Source of the DNA: Betaproteobacteria bacterium
GTDB taxonomy: Bacteria > Pseudomonadota > Gammaproteobacteria > Burkholderiales > SG8-39
Assembly (NCBI GenBank): GCA_007280315.1
Contig: QYQC01000143.1
Span: forward strand, 1 to 13,271
Reading direction: 5' to 3'
Length of the DNA stretch: 13,271 nucleotides
A program made the position numbers and the translations under genes. Of the stretch, positions 1 to 7,077 are shown in pieces. The notes under the pieces were generated by a model. That model was not told where the DNA came from, did no database searches, and was given only the letters and a program-made list of their open reading frames with translations. Numbering within the stretch: position 1 is the first letter of the stretch; each line of letters opens with the position of its first letter.

Positions 1-570
1 ATCCTCGTCGTCGTCGTTGGCTTCCAGCGCTACGTCCTGGCCCGATATGCGCATTTCCATCTCCCGCACTTCCGCCGGCTTGACGCGCAACTGCCTGGCC
101 ATGTCGTCGACGGCGTCCTGCGACAACGGACCCAGGCCCTTTTTCATCGAACGCAGATTGAAGAACAGCTTTCTTTGCGCTTTTGTGGTGGCAAGCTTGA
201 CCATGCGCCAGTTTTTCAGCACGAACTCGTGTATTTCGGCCTTGATCCAGTGAATGGCAAAGGATACCAGGCGCACATTGCGCTCCGGGTCGAAGCGCTT
301 GACCGCTTTCATCAAACCGATATTGCCTTCCTGAATCAGATCGGCGTGAGGCAGACCGTAGCCCAGGTAGCCGCGGGCGATGGCGACCACCACGCGCAGA
401 TGCGAAACGACCAGGGCGCGCGCCGCGTCGATGTCGTTTTCGTCGCGCAGCTTGCGTGCGAGGCGCAATTCCTCCTCTGCCGTGAGCAACGGGAAGCGGT
501 TCACGGTCGCAATATAGGTTTCCAGGCTGCCGACCAGGGAAGGCACCGGCAAGGTCATCACTTGATTCAT
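1..570 (-). CDS. rpoH: RNA polymerase heat-shock sigma factor RpoH (sigma-32), 3' part missing
   Basis: Directs RNA polymerase to heat-shock promoters. The reading frame starts at ATG 570-568 and runs open to the window edge, giving the first 190 residues of a protein that is about 285 residues in E. coli. Visible parts: sigma region 1.2 (about 14-50), region 2 with the core-binding segment DLIQEGNIGLMKAVKRFDP (77-95) and the -10 recognition part SFAIHWIKAEIHEFVL (103-118), then the RpoH-specific box QRKLFFNLR (132-140), which separates RpoH from RpoD and RpoS. Region 4 lies outside the window. A good ribosome site, AAGGAG (583-578), sits 7 nt before the ATG. The gene follows ftsX on the same strand, the same order as in E. 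coli. An acidic NDDDED run ends the visible part. Its own promoter is covered by a CIRCE operator, listed separately. Identification is secure. Confidence 0.97.
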   Translation of the reverse strand, partial: MNQVMTLPVPSLVGSLETYIATVNRFPLLTAEEELRLARKLRDENDIDAARALVVSHLRVVVAIARGYLGYGLPHADLIQEGNIGLMKAVKRFDPERNVRLVSFAIHWIKAEIHEFVLKNWRMVKLATTKAQRKLFFNLRSMKKGLGPLSQDAVDDMARQLRVKPAEVREMEMRISGQDVALEANDDDED

Positions 571-588
571 ATTCTGACTCCTTCTCGA

Positions 589-639
589 CGAGGCGCCCGA
601 CTGCTTATCCTGCAGGCACTTGCGCGAAATAGCGCCTCG
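589..639 (-). promoter_or_regulatory. Possible structured 5' leader of rpoH mRNA
   Basis: On the minus strand CGAGGCGC (639-632) and GCGCCTCG (596-589) are perfect 8-nt complements. They enclose 35 nt that contain a smaller CTGC/GCAG hairpin. The stem ends 5 nt before the Shine-Dalgarno sequence, which is itself left free. It may shape translation or mRNA stability. A function as a thermosensor is only a guess. Confidence 0.3.
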
Positions 640-654
640 AATTCAGTAAGGCCA

Positions 655-684
655 ATTTTAGCACTCTACCGCTTGGAGTGCCAA
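655..684 (-). promoter_or_regulatory. Predicted sigma-70 promoter of rpoH
   Basis: On the minus strand a -35 box TTGGCA (684-679) is followed, after 18 bp, by a -10 box TAAAAT (660-655). Each differs from the consensus at one base. Transcription would start near 648, giving a leader of about 78 nt before the rpoH ATG. Both boxes overlap the CIRCE palindrome, so repressor and polymerase could not bind together. The start site is inferred, not shown. Confidence 0.65.
658..684. promoter_or_regulatory. CIRCE operator (HrcA repressor binding site) upstream of rpoH
   Basis: Read on the plus strand, TTAGCACTC (658-666), nine spacer bases (667-675), then GAGTGCCAA (676-684). The CIRCE consensus is TTAGCACTC-N9-GAGTGCTAA, so 17 of 18 conserved bases match and the spacer length is exact. 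HrcA is the heat-labile repressor that binds this element, classically before groESL and dnaK. Here it stands about 90 bp before rpoH and overlaps both promoter boxes. No hrcA gene is in the window. Confidence 0.9.
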
Positions 685-691
685 TCGGTGG

Positions 692-736
692 AAAAAGTTC
701 CGAAGATCCCCGCGGGACTCCCGCCAGCGCGGAATC
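692..736 (-). terminator. Possible terminator after ftsX
   Basis: Just past the ftsX stop on the minus strand, GATTCCGCG (736-728) can pair with CGCGGGGATC (714-705), with one wobble and one bulged G. A run of five T (696-692) follows 8 nt later. The gap between stem and T-run is longer than in a typical intrinsic terminator, so this may be weak or leaky. It would separate ftsYEX transcription from the rpoH promoter. Confidence 0.35.
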
Positions 737-744
737 GAATCCCT

Positions 745-1650
745 CTACCTTGGCTCTATTCCAGCTAAGTGTCTGCTTACTGACATGTACGCGCCCAGCC
801 ATCCGAGAACGGCGGCAAAGGTGAGGAGGGCAAGGCAGTCAGGTAAGTCGAAAAAACTGAGCCTGAAGTCCGAGCCATAAAGCTGGGCAAGTCCGAGGAT
901 GCTGCGGTTGAGAATATGCATACACACGTAGACGATTCCGAGTGCGGCCACCCCCCCCAGAACGCCTTGCACCAGCCCGAGGTGGAAAAAGGGACGGCGG
1001 ATAAACGCGTCGGTTGCGCCGATCAGCTTGCTCACTTCGATCTCGTCTTTCTGCGTCAGGATCTGCAGTCTGATAGTGTTGAACGTCACCGCCACCAGGC
1101 CGCACGCGAGCAGCGTGGCAAGTATCAGCACCGCCGTCCGTCCCAGCTTCAGCAGGGCGTCCAGCCGTTGCACCCAGGCAGAGTCCAGCTGCACATGGGC
1201 GACTTTGGGAAGTGCCCGCAGTTGCCCTTCCAGTTTTTCCATTTCAGCAACGCCGCCAACGGTTTCGAGCACAAAGGCGTCGGGCAGGGGGTTGGTCTGA
1301 AGCGCGGCGATGACATCGGACAGGTTTTCGGACCGCTTCAGTCCCTCCAGCGCCTGCTCGCGCGAAATGAAACGCAGCGCGCGCACGCCCGGAATCTGCT
1401 TCAGGCTGGCTTCCAGCGCGGCGATATCGTTCTTGCCGGCGTCGCGCGCGAGGAACAGACTGACGTGGGGATTGCCCGGGAGCTGACCGGCAACTCTGCC
1501 CAGATTCTGCAGCAGCATATAGCCGCCCAGGGGCAACGCCAAAGCGACCCCGATCACGGTCACATTGAGCAGTGTGGCAACCGGATTTCGCGCCAGCCGT
1601 CTGAGCGTCAGGCCGAAGCTCTGCCAGTGATGGCGCAACCAGTTATTCAC
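745..1650 (-). CDS. ftsX: Cell division protein FtsX, ABC-transporter-like membrane subunit
   Basis: FtsX is the inner-membrane partner of FtsE. The complex does not move a known substrate but activates periplasmic peptidoglycan hydrolases (through EnvC in E. coli) at the division site. The 301-residue protein has the expected layout: a short cytoplasmic N-terminus, TM1 (about 24-48), a periplasmic domain (about 50-165), then TM2 (172-195), TM3 (222-247) and TM4 (273-293). Between TM2 and TM3 lies NTIRLQILTQKDEIEVSKLI (191-210), typical of the FtsX family and thought to contact the ATPase. The start is GTG 1650-1648, overlapping the ftsE stop as GTGA, which suggests translational coupling. 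A run of eight G (coding strand; plus positions 951-958) lies inside TM3 but the frame is intact. Confidence 0.96.
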   Translation of the reverse strand: MNNWLRHHWQSFGLTLRRLARNPVATLLNVTVIGVALALPLGGYMLLQNLGRVAGQLPGNPHVSLFLARDAGKNDIAALEASLKQIPGVRALRFISREQALEGLKRSENLSDVIAALQTNPLPDAFVLETVGGVAEMEKLEGQLRALPKVAHVQLDSAWVQRLDALLKLGRTAVLILATLLACGLVAVTFNTIRLQILTQKDEIEVSKLIGATDAFIRRPFFHLGLVQGVLGGVAALGIVYVCMHILNRSILGLAQLYGSDFRLSFFDLPDCLALLTFAAVLGWLGAYMSVSRHLAGIEPR

Positions 1651-2300
1651 GACGCCAGCCTTCCCTGATTGAGCGCCAGAACGCGCGGATTGAGGCGTTG
1701 TATCAGGGCGTCGTCGTGCGTGGCAATCAGCACCGTTACGCCGACCTGGTTGAATGAGCGAAACATCTCCACCACTTCAGCGGCCGAGGCGGAGTCCAGG
1801 CTCGCCGTCGGTTCGTCGGCAAGCAGGATGCTGGGGCGGTTCACCACCGCACGCGCGATGCACAGGCGCTGCTGCTCGCCGCCCGAAAGGGTTATTGGGT
1901 TTGCCTTTTCCCGCGCCAGCAGACCCACCTTGTCCAGCGCCGCCCGTGCCCGGCGCGCTGCGTCCTTGTGCGCATGACCGGTGAAGGCAAGCGGCAGCAT
2001 GACATTGTCGAAGACGCTCCGGTCATAGAGCAGCTTCTGGTCCTGGAAGATGAGGCCGAGATTGCGCCGCAGATAGGGGATGGCCGCACGGCGCATGCTG
2101 CCGATGTTCTGCCCGTTCACCAGCACCGTACCGCTGGTCGGACGCTCGATTGCCGGGATCAGTTTTAGCAGAGTGCTCTTTCCCGCGCCCGAGCGGCCGG
2201 TAATGAACACCAGTTCGCCGGTATCGATGCTGAAGCTAAGTTCGCACAGCGCTTCGTAACCGCCACGATAACTTTTGCGCACCTGGCTGAAACTGATCAT
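1647..2300 (-). CDS. ftsE: Cell division ATP-binding protein FtsE
   Basis: Cytoplasmic ABC ATPase that pairs with FtsX at the divisome and powers activation of cell-wall hydrolysis during constriction. The 217 residues are the usual FtsE length. Motifs are all present: Walker A GRSGAGKST (35-43), Q-loop Q86, signature LSGGEQQR (138-145), Walker B ILLADE with catalytic E163, and switch histidine H195. The start ATG (2300-2298) lies 25 bp after the ftsY stop. No strong Shine-Dalgarno sequence is visible, so translation may depend on coupling to ftsY. The stop overlaps the GTG of ftsX by 4 bases, so the two subunits are probably made in matched amounts. An ordinary ABC transporter ATPase is excluded mainly by the ftsY/ftsX context and close FtsE likeness. 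Confidence 0.97.
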   Translation of the reverse strand: MISFSQVRKSYRGGYEALCELSFSIDTGELVFITGRSGAGKSTLLKLIPAIERPTSGTVLVNGQNIGSMRRAAIPYLRRNLGLIFQDQKLLYDRSVFDNVMLPLAFTGHAHKDAARRARAALDKVGLLAREKANPITLSGGEQQRLCIARAVVNRPSILLADEPTASLDSASAAEVVEMFRSFNQVGVTVLIATHDDALIQRLNPRVLALNQGRLAS

Positions 2301-2325
2301 CGCGGATCGGGGAATCGGTTCAGGC

Positions 2326-3267
2326 TCAGTCTGCGTCGAGCATCGCGCTGGCGAAGTCCCGCGCCAGAAACGGGCGCAGGTCGTCTATCCCTTCTCCGAT
2401 ACCGATGAAGCGTATCGGTATCGGGCGCTCCCTCGCGATGGCGGCGATGACTCCACCCTTGGCGGTTCCGTCCAGTTTGGTCAGGACGAGGCCGGTCAGC
2501 CCCAGCGCGTCGTCGAAAGCCTTTACCTGGCTGAGTGCGTTCTGGCCGGTATTGGCATCGAGCACCAGCAGTACCTCATGCGGTGCGCTCGCGTCGGCCT
2601 TGGCGATGACCCGCTTCACCTTGCGAATTTCCTCCATCAGATGCAATTGGGTCGGCAGCCTGCCGGCGGTGTCGGCGAGCACGATGTCGATGTTGCGTGC
2701 GCGCGCCGCCTGGATGGCGTCGAAAATCACCGCCGCCGCATCGCCGCCTTGCTGGGTGATCACCGCCACCTGGTTGCGCTCGCCCCAAACGACGAGCTGC
2801 TCGCGCGCCGCGGCGCGAAATGTATCCCCCGCAGCGAGCAGCACGCTCTTTCCCTGCGCCTGGAAGTGCTTGGCCAGTTTGCCGATGGAGGTCGTCTTTC
2901 CGGCGCCGTTGACTCCGGCCAGCATGATGACGAATGGATGATGGCCGTCGGCCGCGAGCGCTCGCTCAAGCGGTGCGATCAGCAGCGCCAGCGCCTCCTG
3001 CAGCGCCGCCTTCAGTTCCGTACGCTCGGTCAGACCGCGTTTCTTGACCTGCTGGCGCAGACTATCGAGCAGGAACCGGGTGGCCGCCACCCCGGTGTCG
3101 GCGCAAAGCAGCGCAGACTCCAACTCTTCGTATAGCGCCGCGTCGATCTTGCCACCGCTGAACAGGCCGCCGACCTGGGCGCGCGTGCGCGCCAATCCAG
3201 CCTTGAGCCGTTCACTCCAGGGTGCGATAGGTGTTGCTTCGACGGGCTTTTTGAGGAAACTGAACAT
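2326..3267 (-). CDS. ftsY: Signal recognition particle receptor FtsY
   Basis: SRP-family GTPase that receives ribosome-Ffh complexes at the inner membrane for co-translational insertion of membrane proteins. From ATG 3267-3265 it has 313 residues: a short N-terminal basic/amphipathic segment, the N helical domain (about 15-105) and the G domain. GTPase motifs are clear: P-loop GVNGAGKTT (118-126), DTFRAAA (148-154), DTAGR (199-203), TKLDGTAKGG (263-272). The long acidic A domain of E. coli FtsY is absent. I chose ATG 3267 because MFSFLKKP is the usual FtsY beginning. A TTG at 3291 in the same frame would add eight residues. Neither has a clear Shine-Dalgarno sequence. First gene of the ftsYEX cluster; the 65 bp upstream are shared with the divergent M16 operon. 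Confidence 0.95.
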   Translation of the reverse strand: MFSFLKKPVEATPIAPWSERLKAGLARTRAQVGGLFSGGKIDAALYEELESALLCADTGVAATRFLLDSLRQQVKKRGLTERTELKAALQEALALLIAPLERALAADGHHPFVIMLAGVNGAGKTTSIGKLAKHFQAQGKSVLLAAGDTFRAAAREQLVVWGERNQVAVITQQGGDAAAVIFDAIQAARARNIDIVLADTAGRLPTQLHLMEEIRKVKRVIAKADASAPHEVLLVLDANTGQNALSQVKAFDDALGLTGLVLTKLDGTAKGGVIAAIARERPIPIRFIGIGEGIDDLRPFLARDFASAMLDAD

Positions 3268-3332
3268 GGAGGTTTGCGCGGCTGGCTGCAAAAACCGCTA
3301 AGATACGCTCCGATTTTAGCAGAAGGGTGTGA
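3268..3332. promoter_or_regulatory. Divergent intergenic region between ftsY and the M16 peptidase operon
   Basis: This 65-bp gap must hold promoter sequences for both directions, or parts of them. A -10-like TAAAAT is visible on the minus strand (3318-3313) toward ftsY, and a -10-like TAAGAT on the plus strand (3299-3304) toward the peptidase gene. Neither has a convincing -35 box at the right distance. AGAAGGG (3321-3327) serves as ribosome site for the plus-strand gene, 5 nt before its ATG. Confidence 0.4.
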
Positions 3333-4718
3333 ATGAGAATCCAGTCGTTTCGCCGTTTGTGTCGTTGTTTGTCCGCGCTGGTCATGGCCATGGCCGTGAG
3401 CACCGCCGGTGCACAGAGCGGCGTGCAGGAACGAAAACTCGCCAACGGCCTGCGCGTGATCGTGAAAGAAGATCATCGCGCCCCGACCGCGGTGCACATG
3501 GTCTGGTACGTTGCCGGCAGCATGGATGAGGTCAGCGGCACCAGCGGCGTGGCGCACGTTCTGGAACATATGATGTTCAAAGGCACGAAGACGGTTGAGA
3601 GCGGCGAGTTCTCGCGCCGAATCGCCGCCGCCGGCGGGCGCGAGAATGCCTTCACCAACCGTGACTACACCGCCTATTTCCAGCAGGTTCCGAAATCCGC
3701 GCTGGCGCAAATGCTGCAGCTCGAGGCGGACCGCATGTCCAATCTGCTGGTGACCGAGTCCGAGTTCTCGCGCGAAATCAAAGTGGTGATGGAGGAGCGG
3801 CGTTTGCGCACCGACGATCAGGCGCGCGCGCTGGTATATGAAGCGCTCAATGCCGAAGCCTACGTCGCCCACCCCTACCGGCGGCCGGTTATCGGCTGGA
3901 TGAACGATCTCACCAACATGGGTTATCTCGACGCGCGCAACTGGTATGCGCACTGGTACGTGCCGAACAACGCGTTGGTTGTGGTGGTGGGCGATGCCAT
4001 GGCGGAGGAGGTATTTGCGCTGGCGCAGAGGTATTACGGCCGGATCAAGGCCAGGGCCTTGCCTGTGCGCAAACCCCAGATTGAACCGGAGCAGCGCGGC
4101 GTGCGCCGCGTGGTGGTCAAGGCGCCGGCCGAGCTGCCCTATCTGCTGATGGGCTGGAAATGCCCGGTGCTGCGCGATATGGACAAGGACTGGCAGCCCC
4201 AAGCGCTGGAGGTGCTGATGTGGGTGCTCGACGGTAACGAGTCGGCGCGGCTCAATCAATCGTTGGTGCGCGAGAGCCGCCTCGCGGGCGAGGTCGGCGC
4301 GGGCTACGACCCGATCGGCCGCGGAGCGGGCCTGTGCCTGATCGAGGGTACGCCGAGCAAGGGAAAAAGCGCGGCCGAACTGGAAGCGGGTTTGCGCGCC
4401 GAGCTCGCGCGCCTGGTGCAGGACGGGGTCACCGAGGATGAGCTTGCGCGCGTCAAGGCGCAGGTGGTCGCGAGTCAGGTGTTCAAGCGCGATTCGATTT
4501 TCGGGCAGGCGATGGAGATCGGCCAGTATGAGACTGCCGGTCTGTCCTACCGCGATATCGACCGGGTGCTCGAAGGTGTCAAGGCGGTCAGCGCCGAGCA
4601 GGTGCGCGCCGTGGCGAAGCAGTACCTCGTCGACGACCAACTCACCGTGGTGGTGCTCGACCCGCAGCCACTGGACAATGCAGCGCCGCGCCCGGCGATG
4701 CCTGGTGCGAGGCACTGA
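3333..4718 (+). CDS. Secreted M16B zinc metallopeptidase, catalytic subunit
   Basis: Insulinase/pitrilysin-family peptidase likely to act in the periplasm. The 461-residue protein starts with a signal peptide (basic RIQSFRRLCR, then a hydrophobic stretch to AGA about residue 27). The inverted zinc motif HVLEH is at 75-79 (H75 and H79 bind zinc, E78 activates water), and E155 in MEERR is the third ligand exactly 76 residues after H79, as the family requires. A second, ligand-free M16 domain fills the C-terminal half. ATG 3333 has AGAAGGG upstream. The next gene starts one base after this stop and encodes the inactive partner, so the two probably form the heterodimer usual for bacterial M16B pairs. 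The natural substrate is unknown; a role in turnover of periplasmic peptides is an inference. Confidence 0.92.
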   Translation: MRIQSFRRLCRCLSALVMAMAVSTAGAQSGVQERKLANGLRVIVKEDHRAPTAVHMVWYVAGSMDEVSGTSGVAHVLEHMMFKGTKTVESGEFSRRIAAAGGRENAFTNRDYTAYFQQVPKSALAQMLQLEADRMSNLLVTESEFSREIKVVMEERRLRTDDQARALVYEALNAEAYVAHPYRRPVIGWMNDLTNMGYLDARNWYAHWYVPNNALVVVVGDAMAEEVFALAQRYYGRIKARALPVRKPQIEPEQRGVRRVVVKAPAELPYLLMGWKCPVLRDMDKDWQPQALEVLMWVLDGNESARLNQSLVRESRLAGEVGAGYDPIGRGAGLCLIEGTPSKGKSAAELEAGLRAELARLVQDGVTEDELARVKAQVVASQVFKRDSIFGQAMEIGQYETAGLSYRDIDRVLEGVKAVSAEQVRAVAKQYLVDDQLTVVVLDPQPLDNAAPRPAMPGARH

Positions 4719-4719
4719 A

Positions 4720-6051
4720 ATGCCAGTTTCTTTGAATCGAGCGAAAAGTAATCTGCTGCGGCTGGCGGCGGCGCTGGCATTGTCGATCACGGCTTGTGCG
4801 GCGCAGGCCGCGCTGCCGATTCAGCACTGGACCGCGGCCTCCGGCGCGCGCGTCTTTTTCGTCGAAAGCCGCAATATTCCGATGCTCGATATCAACGTCG
4901 ATTTCGACGCAGGCGGACGGCGCGCCGCCTCCGACAAGGCCGGGCTGGGCGGGCTCACGCACACGCTGATCAAGGCGGGATCCGCCGCGCGCTCGGAGGA
5001 GGAGATCAGCCGGCGTATCGCAGATGTCGGCGCGCAGCTGGGCGGCAGCGTGGACCGCGATCGCGCCGGCCTGTCCCTGCGCACCCTGTCGAGTGAACGC
5101 GAACGAGTGCAGGCGGTAGCGACATTTGCGCAGATGCTGCAGACGCCGGAATTTCCGCAGGCGGCGTTCGCGCGGGAGAAAGCGCGTCTGGTCGATGCGG
5201 TCAGCGAGGACGAGACCAAACCCGATTCGATCGCCAGCAAGGCGTTCTACCGCCTGCTGTACGCGGCGCATCCCTACGCACTTTCTCCAACGCCCGGGAC
5301 CGTAGCGCAAATCGAGCGCGCCGATGTGGTGAATTTCTATCGCGCGCACTACGTCGCCGGGCGCGCCGTGGTAACCATTATCGGCGACGCCGACCGCGCG
5401 CTGGCCGAACGCATCGCCGACGAGCTCACCGCGGGACTGCCGCAGGCGACTGGCGCGGCAGTCGCGCTGGCGCCGGTGACTCAACCGGCGAAACAGACGC
5501 AGCGCATTGCGCATCCGGCGTCGCAAAGCCATATCCTGCTGGGCCTGCCGGCGATTGCGCGCAACGACCCGGACTATTTTCCGCTGCTGGTCGGAAATTA
5601 CGTCCTCGGTGGCGGCGGTTTCGTTTCGCGCCTGTACCTCGAAGTGCGCGAGAAACACGGTTTCGCCTATGACGTCTACAGCTATTTCCTGCCACTGGCG
5701 CAGGAGGGCCCGTTCCAGATCGGATTGCAGACCAAGAAAGAGCAGGCCGGGGAAGCACTGACGCGCGTGCATGCAGTGCTTGGTGAATTTCTCGAGCGCG
5801 GCCCGACTGCTGCTGAACTGAAGGCGGCGAAGCAGAATCTGGTTGGCGGCTTTGCGCTGCGCATAGACAGCAACCGCAAACTGCTCGATCAGGTCGCGAT
5901 GATCGGCTTTTACCGGCTGCCGCTAGACTGGCTTGACGCTTTCGCTGCCCGGGTCGGGAACGTGAGCGTGGCCGAGGTGCGCGCGGCGTTCGCGCGGCGC
6001 GTGCGCGCGGAGCATCTGGTGACCGTTGTCGTCGGCAGTGGCGAAAAGTAA
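4720..6051 (+). CDS. M16 peptidase-family protein, non-catalytic partner subunit
   Basis: A 443-residue M16 family protein whose zinc motif has decayed: where HxxEH should be, it reads HTLIK (81-85), losing the catalytic glutamate and second histidine. It keeps the C-terminal-domain segment SRLYLEVREKHGFAYDVYS (303-321), whose Arg (R304) and Tyr (Y317) are thought to bind the substrate backbone in such partner subunits. The pair with the upstream catalytic gene is thus complementary. The signal region LAAALALSITACAAQA could be cut after AQA (residue 30) or, because ITAC fits a lipobox, be lipidated at C26. The start ATG 4720 is chosen because the signal peptide begins there; the frame stays open upstream but that part overlaps the previous gene. 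It overlaps rsmD at its end. Confidence 0.9.
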   Translation: MPVSLNRAKSNLLRLAAALALSITACAAQAALPIQHWTAASGARVFFVESRNIPMLDINVDFDAGGRRAASDKAGLGGLTHTLIKAGSAARSEEEISRRIADVGAQLGGSVDRDRAGLSLRTLSSERERVQAVATFAQMLQTPEFPQAAFAREKARLVDAVSEDETKPDSIASKAFYRLLYAAHPYALSPTPGTVAQIERADVVNFYRAHYVAGRAVVTIIGDADRALAERIADELTAGLPQATGAAVALAPVTQPAKQTQRIAHPASQSHILLGLPAIARNDPDYFPLLVGNYVLGGGGFVSRLYLEVREKHGFAYDVYSYFLPLAQEGPFQIGLQTKKEQAGEALTRVHAVLGEFLERGPTAAELKAAKQNLVGGFALRIDSNRKLLDQVAMIGFYRLPLDWLDAFAARVGNVSVAEVRAAFARRVRAEHLVTVVVGSGEK

Positions 6052-6595
6052 TCAGGTCCGCATCATTGGCGGCGAATGGCGCAGCCGCCGCATCAGTTTT
6101 CCCGATCACGAGGGCCTGCGACCGAGCGCCGACCGGGTACGCGAGACGCTGTTCAACTGGCTTGGACAGGAATTCGGCAATGAACGCTGTCTCGACCTGT
6201 TCGCCGGCAGCGGCGCGCTCGGATTCGAAGCGCTTTCGCGCGGCGCGGCTTCGCTGGTGATGGTGGAAAAGAGCCGCCGCGCCTACGATGCGCTGGGTCA
6301 GAACGCGCGATTGCTGGCGGCGAAAAACCTGCAATTGCACTGCATGGATGCGCTAGAATTCGCCACCAACGCTGCAGCAGACGCGGTGGCGCGGTTCGAT
6401 CTGGTATTTCTTGACCCGCCGTTTCATTCGAACTTGCTGGTCAAGGCCCTGCCGCTGGTGGTACCGCTGCTGCGGCCGGCAGCGCGGGTGTATGTCGAGA
6501 GCGCTGCGGCATTCGCAGCCTCGGATGGCTGGCGTGTACTCAAACACGGCCGCGCCGGACAGGTGCACTATACTTTGGTGACATATGGCAAATAG
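6038..6595 (+). CDS. rsmD: 16S rRNA (guanine-966-N2)-methyltransferase RsmD
   Basis: Transfers a methyl group from S-adenosylmethionine to N2 of G966 of 16S rRNA in the assembling small subunit. From GTG 6038 it is 185 residues, close to the usual length of about 200. It begins with the family-typical RIIGGEWRSRR (9-18), then has RPSADRVRETLFNWL (28-42), SAM motif I LDLFAGSGALG (52-62), acidic E77 in motif II and the catalytic DPPF (126-129). The start is not certain: a TTG at 6026 in the same frame would add four residues, and neither start has a clear ribosome site. The gene overlaps the end of the M16 partner gene by 14 bp and the start of coaD by 11 bp, so translation is probably coupled. 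The rsmD-coaD neighbourhood is common in proteobacteria. Confidence 0.95.
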   Translation: MAKSNQVRIIGGEWRSRRISFPDHEGLRPSADRVRETLFNWLGQEFGNERCLDLFAGSGALGFEALSRGAASLVMVEKSRRAYDALGQNARLLAAKNLQLHCMDALEFATNAAADAVARFDLVFLDPPFHSNLLVKALPLVVPLLRPAARVYVESAAAFAASDGWRVLKHGRAGQVHYTLVTYGK

Positions 6596-7076
6596 GGCAG
6601 TCTACCCGGGAACATTCGATCCGCTCACTCGCGGCCATGAGGATCTGGTGCGGCGCGCAGCCATGGTGTTCGACGAGCTGATCGTGGGCGTCGCCGACAG
6701 CCGCGGCAAGCAGCCGTTCTTCACGTTGGATGAACGCGTGGCCATGGCGCGCGACGTCTTGTCGGGATACGCCAATGTACGCGTGGAGAGTTTTCGCGGC
6801 CTGCTGATGAATTTCATCCGCACTCAGGACGCGCGCGTCGTTCTGCGCGGATTGCGCGCCGTGTCCGACTTCGAATACGAATTTCAGCTGGCGGGGATGA
6901 ACCGCAACCTCTATCCGGACGTGGAAACCCTGTTCCTCACACCCGGAGAACAGCATATGTTCGTCTCGGCAACCATGGTGCGCGAAATCGCGACCCTGGG
7001 CGGGGACGTGAGCAAGTTCGTTCATCCGACGGTAGAGCGCTGCATCAAGGAGAAGGTCAGGAAGTCGGAGGGTTGA
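6585..7076 (+). CDS. coaD: Phosphopantetheine adenylyltransferase CoaD
   Basis: Catalyses the penultimate step of coenzyme A synthesis: ATP + 4'-phosphopantetheine to dephospho-CoA + pyrophosphate, in the cytoplasm as a hexamer. The 163 residues match the family length. Visible motifs: YPGTFDPLTRGH (7-18) with the nucleotidyltransferase TxGH (T15, H18), RGLRAVSDFEYEFQLAGMN (88-106), and SATMVRE (128-134), the variant of the family ISSTxVR motif that contacts ATP. ATG 6585 overlaps the rsmD end by 11 bp; GGTGA lies just upstream. The gene is immediately followed by the ferredoxin gene, with one base between its stop and the next ATG. Confidence 0.97.
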   Translation: MANRAVYPGTFDPLTRGHEDLVRRAAMVFDELIVGVADSRGKQPFFTLDERVAMARDVLSGYANVRVESFRGLLMNFIRTQDARVVLRGLRAVSDFEYEFQLAGMNRNLYPDVETLFLTPGEQHMFVSATMVREIATLGGDVSKFVHPTVERCIKEKVRKSEG

Positions 7077-7077
7077 C

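Noticed and set aside
175..768. A 197-codon plus-strand open frame at the left edge
   Set aside because: It is antisense to rpoH, which has clear sigma-factor motifs and a good ribosome site, and it crosses the rpoH promoter and CIRCE site.
4438..4719. Upstream extension of the second M16 gene to 4438
   Set aside because: The frame is open but overlaps the coding sequence of the first M16 gene, and the extension encodes no M16 sequence. The signal peptide starts properly at ATG 4720.
3030..4790. A 586-codon open frame on the minus strand
   Set aside because: It lies antisense to the M16 peptidase gene, whose plus-strand product has a complete zinc site and signal peptide. Composition (rich in His, Arg, Ala, Leu) is typical of an antisense shadow in GC-rich DNA, and it also overlaps ftsY in another frame.
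4642..5772. A 376-codon open frame on the minus strand opposite the second M16 gene
   Set aside because: Shadow of the M16 partner gene; Arg/Gln/Ala-rich with no recognisable motif or ribosome site.
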